Shown here: one piece after another, positions 47,649-60,837 of the stretch
Layout of the letters: each line of letters starts with the position of its first letter
Numbering within the stretch: position 1 is the first letter of the stretch
Source of the DNA: Selaginella tamariscina
Taxonomy: Eukaryota > Streptophyta > Lycopodiopsida > Selaginellales > Selaginellaceae
NCBI GenBank assembly: GCA_003024785.1
Contig: PUQB01000201.1
Coordinates: forward strand, 348,726 to 412,725
Reading direction: 5' to 3'
Length of the DNA stretch: 64,000 nt
Made by a program: the position numbers and the translations under genes
Notes under the pieces: model-generated
The model's input: only the letters and a program-made list of their open reading frames with translations
Database searches by the model: none
What the model was told of the DNA's origin: nothing

Positions 47649-49336
47649 TGTTAGAGTTTTAACCCAAAGGGCCAACACATGGCAACACGTGGCTGCCAGG
47701 TGGCCATTCGACATCATCACCCTGTGTGAGCAACACTAAGTTTCCCAGAACAACCTCAACGACCCTTAGGGTTAGACTCTAATGCCCAAGTGGACATTCA
47801 GGGTTTAGCCTAAGTCTCCCTAGAATGTCTACCCCCAAAACCCTTGAGGGATAACCCTAGTTGACTTAGGGTCTTGCCCTAGAAGACCTAGACAGGCTCA
47901 TGCCCTAACCCCCATCAAGGAGACGTGTGTTCCACACATACCCCTGACAGAGCTAAGGCATCGTCACTTACCCCTTGAGGAATCACCCTCATCCGGGAGT
48001 ACAACCCCTTTAGGGCGACAAGGGGTACCCTGAACCACACTAACCCCTAAGGGTTTGAGTGGCCAAGTTATACCCTAGACCTAGGGCTAGTACTTAGTGA
48101 GGACACGAGTGTGCGCCGTAGGCGGACACGAGTGTTTGCTAAGCAAACTCCCTAAGGCTAGGTTTGGGATAACCCTAAGCACATGACCTTGCGAGTGCCT
48201 CACGAAAGGGCTCCTGCTAACATGCTTAGGTTGTTCAACCCTTGAATTCCAAGGAGAACACTCCCCTAGCCAAGTGTGCCAAAGCACACCTAGTTATGAG
48301 ACCTAACCTCCCTTGAGCGGATGCCCAAGGCTTAGCACCCTAGTGCAAGCACAAGCATGTCTGTTTGCTAAAGTATCCAACCCCTTGGCGACAAGCCCAT
48401 GACATAACCCCAAAGGGCGTGCCTCAGCGTTGTACCATGTGACGTTTAGCCCAGTGTCACATCTCCATGTGACACTGCCTTCCCGATGTGGGCTATCATG
48501 CCATAGCCCTTAGATTCAAGAGTTGCACCAAGTGCCACAAACGTGGCTCCTAAATGCCAACTCTAGAACCCCTCAATTAACCCTCAGGAACCAGGTAACG
48601 TGAACCTGTCAAACAAGATCCCACGCCCCAGTTGGACAAGGACACGGATGTGCCTTGCTTGGTGAGTGCTACACCTAGCTTGACGTGGAGGAGGAGGCTG
48701 GAGACAAGCCTCAACCTCTGCCTCTTGGAACGTGCATTCCGACAAGACCTCCCAGGCATGGATTCGCCAACGTTAAGGGTAAGCTACCCCGAAGGTGGGA
48801 CGTACCCCTGGCATCTGGAAGTTAGGGCGGCACAACAGAGGGTTGTGCCTTAACGACACAAGCTAGAGCTTGCACCGGGAGAAGAGTAACGAGCTCAGTC
48901 ATGAACCCAGGAACTCTCCTATATACTACCTTATTTATGTGACAGAGCCCCCCCCCCCTGTTTTCCTGTTTACATAAGTGGGCTAGCACTGAAATCTCAT
49001 TCCCAAGGGAACATACTTGGTGAGTTATCCATCGACCCCTAAACCCTAACCTGTCAAACCTGGGGGTATTTCTAAGCATATCCGACATGCCGAACTCACC
49101 GGAACTAGCCATTAATCCAACCGGGACAAAAACCAAGGTAAGAGTTTTCTAGAATGGAAGTGCTAGCTTCCCAGAGTTTCTTGCAAATACCTAATGACAC
49201 CGGCCGGACCATCACTAAATATCCAAGTGCACTAAGCGGGCCTGTTTCTTCTACACCTAGGGCTTATCAACATAGTACAGTAGGTAACAACAGTCAACGT
49301 CCAAAGTAAAGAGGAGTCATAGTAAAAACTATGACA
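47649..49336 (-). repeat. LTR (3' LTR in element sense), copy 2, divergent
   Basis: Shares position-specific variants with 1,225-2,933 but also has some twenty private transitions, for example AACCTGTC, TGACGTGG, CTAGTACTTAG and CATATCCGACATG. Confidence 0.9.
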
Positions 49337-52300
49337 CACTCCCCGCCTTTGAAAATGTCAACGTCCTCGTTGACGTCCAACTCCAAGACTAGATAATGTT
49401 AGAGAAAACTAACCAAAACTAACATATCACTCTATGCGGAGTCAGCCAAAAGTTCACATAATTTTATTACCCCCTTGCATTACGCGAAACCAAGTACTTC
49501 AGAACCGTCGTTCACTAAGTCGTAAACCTAGCTGCCGGAGGCACCACCTGCGACATGAAGTCACTTGGAACCTTTTGCACGTCTGCAAAGTCTGTCACCC
49601 GACGCACACAACACAATGGTTAATTTCTTTACTTAACTAGAATTTATATTGGAGGCCTCTAGTTAGTGTTGTTGCCGGCCCCTTGGTTAACAAGAAATAA
49701 AGCTTGCTTTATTCCTTAATATTAAATGCTGTTGACGACCTCTGTCATCTAGCGCACAACAAGCACTTTCAAATGCTTGACCAAACACCTTCGCATTTCT
49801 TTGATTTTCCAATGGTCCCACATGTCCACATGTTACGATATTATAGCTTACATCTCTGCATCCCTCGGTGTTTCTCATTACCCCTTTTCATAAGGGTCTG
49901 CTACTATACCTATCTCTCGTTAGTATATAGCTACGCCAGACTAAGTATGAGACTTTTATCGGAATCAAGCTCTTTTCCGATACAAGAGTACAATTCGTAA
50001 AACCCTGTTCTTTGTAAACATGTCAATCTGGCCAGAGGCGATCACAGAGGCGCATGGCTGTACACATGTATACAACAAGGTCTTGCCAACTTGCCAACTC
50101 CATCCTTGGTGTGTTATTAACATAAATTTATTCCCGATAGGAATCAAATTCAGTCAAATCGCGACCAAGTGTGATAGCCTTACCATTCGTCCTTCGCAAC
50201 CATCTTTGTACTCTTTCATAACACCGACCAGTTCAGGGACCAGATAAGCTAACATACCTTTCTTACAAACTAATGTGGAAACCAGGAAATTCAACCCATC
50301 TCTAGTGCCTCAATCGACAATCTTTAGATAACACGTCTCTTAATTGTCACTCTCATTGTACTCATTCCCCAAAGAGCACATCATACTAGATGCCGTTCAA
50401 TACTTCCTAACTCTTTATCTCACTAAGTTCAAAAACCAAATTTTAAGACTTAGTTTCCACGATAAGAGTCTCTGAATTCAGAATACTGCACGCCTCCATA
50501 ACATTATATTTATTTCCAACTCTTAAATTGATTTCATAAATGTTTCTCAACACTATACCAAGTATAGCATTTTCACTAATTGAAGCAACTAGTGTTTTTG
50601 ATAAACATCTTTTAAAACTAATCCTTATTCTATAAATAGTCGCAATTTCGATATTGATATCTCGAATGGATAATGATCGTTTTAACGTTCAAATCCTAAG
50701 CTTATCAACTAGTTGTTATACTAGTGGATATAAACTTACAATCATATCAATTTATCGAAATGCTACAACTACATTATAGATATGGTCTTAGTTTACATGA
50801 ACCGAACTTCAATTTTGAGACGAAATATAATGTTACGACAGTATTTCGAGGAACTTTTCAGAGACTAAGAGGAATCATGAACTAGTGTTTGGTTCATCTA
50901 ACTGATTTAGTAAATATCAACCTTTACATAAATGTTATCATAAGTTCCGTGATTGACAAAATTGATTTTAAACCATGATTTCACTATTCATGAATAGTAA
51001 AACCAAAATTTAGGGTTAAATATATATATTATTAATATAAATAATTAATAAATTAATACTATATATTCATAATATTAAAGAATATAAGATTTAATTTATG
51101 TATTTTATATAATTAAAGATCATCAAAAATCATTAAATATATTGAGTTAAATTTTTTTGATCTAAGCCATTGGTTTTTTTAGTGGTCTAGGTCATGGTCT
51201 AAGTCAATTTTGTCAATCTATGCGATCATAACACTGAAGTGTTATATCAACTTCATGTTTTCGTCATACCTTATAATTCAATAGATCTCCCCAAAAATGA
51301 ATAAGATATTTAGTTCAGTATGTCGAACTAAGATACATTATTCATTCTAGACACCTAGTAATCCAGAAAGTACTACATTGCCCCTCAAGCAATGTATTGA
51401 GAAATGCTTCATTTCTCAACTAACTTGAAAACACGTTTCAAGTTATAACACTAAGGTAGTGCCTTACCAAAGTGTTGAACTCAAGTCTGCTTGAGTCTTT
51501 ATATTTCATGATTATGGCCACCTCATGTGATCATAACCAAGTCTTAATATTGAGCGCTCCAAACTCAATATTAAAAAGATACCATATTATACTTTGACAA
51601 GTCATTTATAATCAATCTTAAAAGACTGTCATAAATACTTTCAAAGTTTAAGATATGAATATCTCAATGAATGAGGTGATAGGAAACCTCATATTTTTGT
51701 ATCGAATATTGGACTATACGTTATGGACATTGTATCACAATCATCAAGAAGGGAGACCATCTTCTTGAATTAATCCCGCTACTTCACTTTCAAGAATATT
51801 GAACCAAGGTCAAGAAACACCATCAAACCTTGAGATAGAACCAAAGACTAACCCAAGGAATACAATCAAACCTTGAGTCAAGAATAGTTCTAATTTTCAA
51901 TATTCTAAAGAACTGAAGATACCTACTTTATAAGTTCTTTGAGTCCCCACATTTGCGACCATGATGCAAAGTCAAGAAACCGTCTTTTGAATAATCGTAT
52001 TCGACTCTAAAATGAAATCGTTATTGAAAAGCAATACCAACTTCTGATCCTCATCGAATACCGACTCTTTGAGGAGGCACATGCACTTAAACCTCCAATG
52101 GAAATCCGACTGTTACTAGCTCATTTGTAATTCTCAACATAAGTTATCAAACTTAGCAAGTTTCCTTACTTAGTTGATAAACAAATGGAGAACCTCAAAT
52201 CATGCTCTTCTTAACCAAGGAATCACCCTTGTTCAAGAGCTTATGCCCACATTGCAAACAACGTTACAGATTTTAAGATTAAAAAGTTAATAATGAAAAA

Positions 52301-53437
52301 TGCACAAGTGTGTGCCGAACGCCTTCACTATGCAAGTCCTTCATTACTCAGTAAGCTGAAAATGTAAACGTATGTTTCCAGCATTTCTTTGTGAATAGAT
52401 CACGCCATCCATCCAAAAAGCTGCATTGATAGGGATGCAACATTAAATCCGTCTACTGCCAAAATCTATTATTCTATCTCATTCTTATGATCCCATATGA
52501 GATAATTTCATAATCAAGTTAACCGAGCTAGCTAACTTGAATACAGAGTGCGCGCTTACAACTAACTAAGGTTTCAAGTTGTACATGTTCAAATTAGGTA
52601 ACTTGAACTTAGTAAACTATTTTACCTAATGTTACTTGTAGCTAGCATCATCAAAATATTACGAACATTGGACAATATTTTGATTACATTAGATGTTCAA
52701 ACCAACTGCTTAACATATTCATCATATGTTAATATTTGACATTTCGTTGTATTACAAGTTCAACACCATAGTCTGCTTCTAGAGTTACACTCTCAAAAAC
52801 ATGCACTATAATGAGAGCTTATTTACACTTTATGTCAAAATGTAGTGTTCACTCTTATGTTTGAATATGCCCCTTCTTCCGAAGTCAAAGACGCACTTTC
52901 GAACATAAGTCTTTCCCCATTTGAACACTATTGCTGGAAATGATATTGAATCTTGACCTAAGCCAAAACTCAATGGACACTATATGTTTCAAATCATGTG
53001 TTATCCCAAATTCAGACACCTTAAAGAAAAAAGAAAAATTTTCAATAATGTGTAAACTTAGCATATCACATAATCCACTTCACAAGACTTAGTTTGTAAG
53101 CCAGAACAAACTAACACGCCACGTCTTGTGGAAGTATATGGTAAAATAACCTGAACATTCATAAGATAAAGTAACCTAGAGAAAACGTAACCTGGCATGC
53201 AACTTGGAAGTTGCCTTCCAAGTACTACTTTTAACATTGGTGTCCATAACCCAAACCCACTTATGAAGTAAGTGTACTCTGAAGAGTTATAAATCTCAGG
53301 ACCAACTCCCCACGCAGAATTCAGACGTTAGCCGAAAGTGATAAAGTACTTCAAGAACTTAGAACTAACTAAACCCTGAAACACCTTACAACTTTAGGTA
53401 GTCCTACTGACCGTAGAGAATAGGCTCCGCTACCAAT

Positions 53438-55149
53438 TGTCAGAGTTTTAACCCAAAGGGCCAACACATGGCAACACGTGGCTGCCAGGTGGCCATTCGA
53501 CATCATCACCATGTGTGAGCAACACTAAGTTTCCCAGAACAACCTCAACAACCCCTAGGGTTAGACTCTAATGCCCAAGTGGACATGAGACTTCAGGGTT
53601 TAGCCTAAGTCTCCCTAGAATGTCTACCCCCAAAACCCTTGAGGGATAACCCTAGTTGACTTAGGGTCTTGCCCTAGAAGACCTAGACAGGCTCATGCCC
53701 AACCCCCATCAAGGAGACGTGTGTTCCACACATACCCCCGTGACAAAGCTAAGGCATCATCACTTACCCCTTGAGGAATCACCCTCATCCGGGAGTACAA
53801 CCCCTTTAGGGGACAAGGGGTACCCTGAACCACGACTAACCCCTAAGGGTTTGAGTGGCCAAGTCATACCCTAGACCTAGGGCTAATACTTAGTGAGGAC
53901 ACGAGTGTGCGCCGTAGGCGGACACGAGTGTTTTGCTAAGCAAACTCCCTAAGGCTAGGTTTGGGATAACCTAAGCACATGACCTTGCGAGTGCCTCACG
54001 AAAGGGCTCCTGCTAACACGCTTAGGTTGTTCAACCCTTGAATTCCAAGGAGAACACTCCCCTAGCCAAGTGTGCCAAAGCACACCTAGTTATGAGACCT
54101 AACTCCCTTGAGCGGATGCCCAAGGCTTAGCACCCTAGTGCAAGCACAAGCATGTCTGTTTGCTAAAGTATCCAACCCCTTGGCGACAAGCCTATGACAT
54201 AACCCCAAAGGGCGTGCCTCGAGCGTTGTACCATGTGACGTTTAGCCCAGTGTCACATCTCCATGTGACACTACCTTTCCCGATGTGGGCTATCATGCCA
54301 TAGCCCTTAGATTCAAGAGTTGCACCAAGTGCCACAAATGTGGCTTCCTAAATGCCAACTCTAGAATCCCTCAATGAACCCTTAGGAACCAGGTAACGTG
54401 AACTTGTCAAACAAGATCCCACGCCCACAGTTGGACAAGGACACGGATGTGCCTTGCTTGGTTATGAGTGCTACACCTAGCTTGATGTGGAGGAGAGGCT
54501 GGAGACAAGCCTCAACCTCTGCCTCTTGGAACGTGCATTCTGACAAGACCTCCCAGGCATGATTCGCCAACGTTAAGGGTAAGCTACCCCGAAGGTGGGA
54601 CGTACCCCTGGCATCTGGAAGTTAGGGCAGCACAACAGAGGGTTGTACCTTAACGACACAAGCTAAAGCTTGCACCGGCAGAAGAGCAACGAACTCAGTC
54701 ATGAACCCAGGAGCTCTCCTACTACATACTACTTTATTTATGTGATAGACCCCCCCCCCCCCCCCTGTTTTCCTGTTTACAACAGTGGGCTAGTACTGAA
54801 ATCTCATTCCCAAAGGGAACATACTTGGTGAGTTATCCATCGACCCCTAAACCCTAACCTGTCAAACCTGGGGGTATTTCTAAGCATATCTAACATGCCG
54901 AACTCACCGGAACTAGCCATTAATCCAACCGGGACATAGAAAACCAAGGTAAGAGTTTTCTAAATGGAAGTGCTAGCTTCACCTAGAGTTTCTTGCAAAT
55001 ACCTAATGACACTCGGCCGGACCATCACTAGATATCCAAGTGCACTAAGCGGGCCTGTTTCTTCTACACCTAGGGCTTATCAACATAGTACATTAGGTAA
55101 CAACAATCAACGTCCAAAGTAAAGAGGAGTCATAGTAAAAACTATGACA
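53438..55149 (-). repeat. LTR (5' LTR in element sense), copy 2
   Basis: Groups with 7,051-8,759 at all diagnostic sites (GTGATAGAC, CTAGTACTG, ACTAGATATCC, CACCATGTGTGAG). Confidence 0.92.
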
Positions 55150-55300
55150 CGGTTCTAGAACCATTACAAATGTGAGCTTTGGACAGTTTTACATAGTTTA
55201 CTGGCTTTTACTCAAAATATTACGATAAGATTATAGAAGTAAATAAAATGAGATAAAGAACTTATATATACTAATACACATGTACATTCACATAAAGGAT

Positions 55301-56165
55301 GGCAAGATTAATCCCACTAAGTGGGGGCCATTAATCTCGCCCATCATTTTAAGAGGTAGGGAAGGGGTGGCAGGATTAATCCTGCCACCACTTCCTTACT
55401 TCCTAGATTGTGTTTTTGAAAGAGAGATATATAAAAATTATAATATATAGATAGATACATATATATAAATACATGTGTGTGTGGGAGCTAAAGGTAAAGG
55501 AGTTGTTGGCGGGATTAATTTTGCCCAAACTCTCTCATATGGATAAGGGTGGCGAGATTACTCCCTCCACCCATGCCATGCTTGGTGGTCGAGATTAATC
55601 CCGTCCTTCACTCTTTAAGACATAAAGGGTGGCAGGATTAATTCAACCACCCCTTTCATGCTTGGTGGATGGGATTAATCTTCCCACCACCTCCACGCCT
55701 CTTTGAACGGTTGGCGAGATTAATCTTGCCCGCTAGGCATAGCATCGGTCGTGGGATTAATTTCTCACCAACCTTATTCATATGAGAGAGTTGTGGACAA
55801 GATTAATCCCATTCACCATGCATGGCAAGGGTGACGGGATTAATTTTGCCACCATTTATGTCTCAAAGAGTGTGGAACGAGATTAATCCCGCCCACCAAG
55901 CATGGTATGGGTGTCGGATTAATCTTACCCACCCACCATGTAAGGGTGGGGTGTTAATCCCACGCATTAGATATGGATGTGGTGATGGGATTAATCTCGC
56001 CACCTCCTTTTCTGTCTCAAAGAGTGATAAGTGAGATTAATCCCGCCCACCAGGCAGGGCATGGGTGGCGGATTAATCCCTCCACCCTTTCATTCTGCAC
56101 TATAGTGGGCGGGATTAATCCCACCCACCTAGCATGGAAGGGGCGGCTGGGTTAATCCTATCAAT
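55301..56165. repeat. Palindrome array A, copy 2
   Basis: Same order of cores and spacers as 8,911-9,782, with a few single-base gaps (for example GGCGGATTAATCC near 56,067). Confidence 0.88.
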
Positions 56166-59100
56166 GGGATACAAATACACACGTACATATACATATAGTT
56201 GTGTGTGTGACAGAGAGAGATAAAGAAATTACATATATAATAAAAGTGTGTTTGATAGAGAGATATAAAGTAATTTCTAAGAAAGAGAGATAAATAAATA
56301 AAATTATATGTGTGCATGCGTGTGCCAGAGATAAATTAAATAAAATTATACAGATGCACACACATATATATGTATATGTATATATATAGGAGTGTGTATG
56401 TGTGCGAGAGATAGATACAAAAAATTAAATTATACAAATACACACACACATATATATGTATATATAGGAGTGTGCGTGTGTGTGCCAAAGATAAATAAAT
56501 TTATATAAATACACACACACACACACACATATATATATACAGGAGTGTGCGTGTGTGCGAGAGATAGATAAAAAAAAATTATTATATAGATACACACATA
56601 TAAATGTATATGTATATACAAATAAATAATAAATTATCTATCTCACGCAAATATATATGTATATGCATATACGGGAGTGTGCATGTGAGAGAGAGATTTC
56701 ACCTGTGTGAATGTGCCTTCAAACCCTACTACACTGCCATGCCTTTTTAGATCGCCATGCCTTGCGAGAGTGGATCTTTCGATTTATTGCACTGCCACTC
56801 TCATATTCCACCGTTGCCACGTCTTTCTCCTCCGCCACCTTAAAACCCTAAGAATATACCTTAAAAGGAATAAAATATATATACCATAAACAAATATTCT
56901 TTCATTATATTATCATAATCTCTAATCTGCGTGTGTGGGCATATTACATACACCCCAAAAATATAGATCATGCAGGGATTTAACATATGTGTGTCTACAA
57001 GAGTGTTAAGTTTTCATGTGCAACAATACATACATACACACATATAATATACACATAGACATACATACATAGTACTTAATATATGTGAATGTGTCATGTC
57101 AGTACATATGGATTGTGCATGGTGTGTGTGTGAGAGAGAGAGAGTGTTGAAAAATTAATTTCACACACATTGCATACATTAGTACACATATATACATACA
57201 CACATAAACATACATATATATTACATGTGTGAATTCAATGTGTTACATACACACAGACTAAGTACATATGGATCATACATGCATTTAACATGATGTTTTC
57301 GATAAAGAAGTATATATCCCCCCAATTTGATAGTTAAGTAGCTAAACATAAAATCACAAATCATTCTAGTGATTTTGTAAATTATTTTAAAAAATGTAAA
57401 TTATAATTTGCTCATACTTTAATATTGTATGCATATATTTGAATTTTATCCTGTTTTAACTTAAAATGACATAGTGATATTAAAACACATTTGAAAGCAA
57501 TCATATCACATAATATATATATATATATATAATGTATAGTATAAAATCTTTAAGACATAGAAATTAAATCCATGCACATTTTTCTAATTATTTAATATAA
57601 ATTTACTCTAAACCCTAAACATAGATATGTGGATGTTTTTAATAATGTGTATTAAATCTATAAATATTTTGTGAATTATTAATAATTTAGGTTTAGTGTT
57701 ACATGTGTAAAGATAAGTGCTTAAAAATTTCTTAGGTTAAGGGTTTTAAGTGAAATGCAAGTTTAAATTTGAAATTAACAAGGGATAAATACATTGGATT
57801 TTGTTGGATTGTCAATTAGGTTCATAATAACTAAGGGAAATGCATCTAATGAGGGATAAATACTTTGGATTTGATTGGATCGTCAATTAAGCCCGTGATA
57901 ACTAAGGGAAATGCATTTAAAGAAGGATAAATATCTTGGATTTTGTTGGATCCTCAATTAAGCACGTGATAACTAAGGAAGATCGAGGAATAAATACCTT
58001 AGATTTTGTTGGATCCTCAATTAAGTCCTGATAACCAAAGGAGATGCATCATTTGCCATAATGCCTAAACCTTAAACCTTGTAAACCCCACAGTGTAAAG
58101 ATAAATGCTTGGTTTGGGGTATAAACCATAAACCCTAAACACAAAGCTATATGTTAGATCCCTAAATATTATTTATATCGTGATCCACTCATATATGTAT
58201 GTGCATATGTGTCTTTATGAGTTTAGGGTTTAAACCCTAAACACTAAGCCCCACAATTGTTTTGTGTATATATGTAAGTCTTAGTGTAGAGTGTGTTTAT
58301 CAATAAATGCTTAGTTTGGGTTTTAAACCCTAAACCCTAAACACAAAGCTAGATGCTAGACCCATAAACATTTAATTATTTGTATTGTAAATTCACTCAT
58401 TGGTGTGTGTGCCTATGTGTCTTATAGGTTCTTTTAATGCATATTGTGGGATGCTTTTAATGGGTGTGCTATGTGCATGAAGAAGTTTATAAATATTTTA
58501 TATATGGTTTGGGATTTAAACCCTAAACTATGAATACAAAATTAGATCCTAGACCCATGAACATTTATTTATACTCATTGGCATGTGTATGTGTGTGCAT
58601 ATGTGTATGTACATGTGTGTGCATGTATATGTAATTTCTTTTATTGTGTTTATATATGTGCCAAAGAAATATTGAATTAAAGTGAAAATAATATTAATAT
58701 ACACACTATGAACATATTTTAAATTATACATAATAATATATCATTTTATCTAATATATATTTTAATAATATATATTAATATAATATTGATAATAAGGTTT
58801 AATATTGAAATATTCTTGAAATAAGAAGAAAATAATTGAGAAAATTCCATTAATATAAACAAATGTAGAATAATTACTCGAATAATTAAGAATATATACT
58901 AATTTAATTTTGATAATAAGGTTTAATATTAAAATATTCTTGGAATATTAAGAAAATAATTAAGAATATCCCATTAATATAACAAATGTAGAATAATTAC
59001 TCAAAAAATTAAGAAAATAATATCAATATACACACTATGAATATATTTTAAATGATACATAATAATATATCATTTTATCTATTGTATAAGTATATATTAA

Positions 59101-59591
59101 AAATATATACTTAGTAATATATATTGGAATAATAAAAATGTAGAATAATTACTAAAATTTCGTATAATTAAACAGTTTGAATCACTTGCTAATGCTAAAT
59201 ACATTAAATGCAATTTATAAAAATCATTAGAATCAGAGAATATATATGTTAAAGAGTTAGTTATTTGTGTCAACTCATTTTAAGTTTTATTTTCTTATTA
59301 AAAATTTGAAATTTTGACAAAAGTATTGTTAGTCTAATATATAAATTTAAAAATACTTTTAATTTCTCACTCAAATTCAAATCTTTTGAAAGGGTTTCTT
59401 TCTTTTTATAATTTTCTTTATTCAGATTTTCTTTTTCTTTGATATTGATCACCTCAAAACCGATGCTAAATTGGGTGCTATCATTTCTAAAAAAGTATGA
59501 CACTCTCTGTTATGTTTACAAGTATTATATATAAATTTAGAAATGCTTATAAAGATTCACTCTCTTACATTCTCTCTTAAAATTAAAATTT
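56166..59591. repeat. Minisatellites, telomere-like and AT-rich repeats, copy 2
   Basis: Equivalent of 9,783-13,198: the 78-bp CA/TA minisatellite to about 56,695, spacer to 57,780, 72-bp tandem repeat at 57,781-58,055, telomere-like repeats at 58,083-58,640, AT-rich nested repeats to 59,591. No gene. A 77-residue open frame at 59,270-59,503 exists only through a one-base difference from copy 1. Confidence 0.75.
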
Positions 59592-60160
59592 AGGGTTTAA
59601 GAATCCATTAGGATTGCATTATAATTTATTAGGGATTTATCATGTTTACGCATCTTCTTTACTTAAAATTCTCAGTTAGCCGAGATCTTAAAGAGTTCAC
59701 GATGGAGTGGCATGATTAATCCGACCATTTCTTTTCCGCCTTTTAGAATGGTCAGCAGGATTAATTTCGCCCACAACTCTCTAAAACGGGGAAGGGGTAG
59801 CAGGATTAATTCAGCTAATGCTTCTCCGCCTCTTAGAAAAGGTGACGGGATTAATCCTGCCCACAACTTTCTAAAACGATGAAGAGCTAGTGAAATTAAT
59901 TTTAAAGAGTTGTGAGCGGGATTAATTCCGCCCACCACCCCTTCGCTGTTTTAAAGAGTTGTGGCAGGATTTATCCCATCGATTAGTTTAACAAACAAAA
60001 AAGCATTGGTAGGATTAATCCCATCACCCCATCGAGATTTTTATGAAATCTTGGTTAATCAAAAATTCTAATTAAAAGGGATATGTGAATGAGAAAAATC
60101 CTTAATGGATTCTAATGCAATCCTAATGGATTTAGTGCAATCCTAATGGATCCTAAACCC
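59592..60160. mobile_element. Candidate small fold-back element, copy 2
   Basis: Same inverted-repeat-bounded unit as 13,199-13,768, containing the first half of palindrome array B (about 59,708-60,025). Confidence 0.5.
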
Positions 60161-60224
60161 CTAAAGTAGTTTCATCAAATGGCACATCACAACAAGCTAA
60201 TATGTAATCACGTCCACCATTTTA

Positions 60225-60696
60225 AGGAGTGAATTAACCCAGCCAATGCTTCTCTGTCTCCTAAATGGTGGGCGGGCTTAATCTCGCCCCCAATTCTAAG
60301 AGGCGAGGAAGCATTGGTGGGATTAATCTCACCACCTCTTCTCCATCGGAAAGAGTTGTGGGCAGGATTAATCTCGCCACCTCTTCACCGTTGGAGAGAA
60401 TTATGAGTGGGATTAATCCCGCTGACCTTTTTCCCTCGGAGAGAGCTATGAGCAGAATTAATCCCACCAATCTCTCCCTCGTCGGAGAGAGTTGTGACAT
60501 GATTAATCCCGCCACTTCTTCCCTATCGAAACAGTTGTGGTCAGGATTAATCTCGCCGACCTCTTCCCTGTCGGAGAGAGTTGTGGGTGGGATTAATCCC
60601 GCCACCTCTTCCTCGTCGGAGAGAGTTGTGGGCGAGATTAATCCTGCCCACCATTCTAGGAAGCAGGAAGGGGTGGTAGGATTAATCTTACCACTA
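60225..60696. repeat. Palindrome array B second half, copy 2
   Basis: Eleven cores at 45-bp spacing as in copy 1. Small gaps here join the open frames into longer ones on both strands (60,265-60,813 plus; 60,755-60,261 minus), which illustrates that they are by-products of the 45-bp period. Confidence 0.88.
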
Positions 60697-60837
60697 CTTG
60701 TATTAATCAAGCATGAGAATCTATACTTATATAAAATATATATTATTGCACACATATATATTAAGCACCCTCGATTTAGATTTTATTGCATATTGCATAA
60801 ACAAATATCATAAATGACACAATTATTTATTTGCAGG

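Larger units (their letters stand above)
47649..55149 (-). mobile_element. LTR retrotransposon, minus strand, no coding capacity (copy 2)
   Basis: LTRs at 47,649-49,336 and 53,438-55,149. Target-site duplication is CGGTT at 47,644-47,648 and 55,150-55,154, a perfect match. The minus-strand primer site TGGTAGCGGAGCC lies just left of 53,438 and the polypurine tract just right of 49,336. The left LTR and the first 1.5 kb of the internal region carry many private substitutions, mainly T-to-C and A-to-G, compared with the other three LTRs. Poly-C runs are 11 (left LTR) and 16 (right LTR). Confidence 0.93.
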
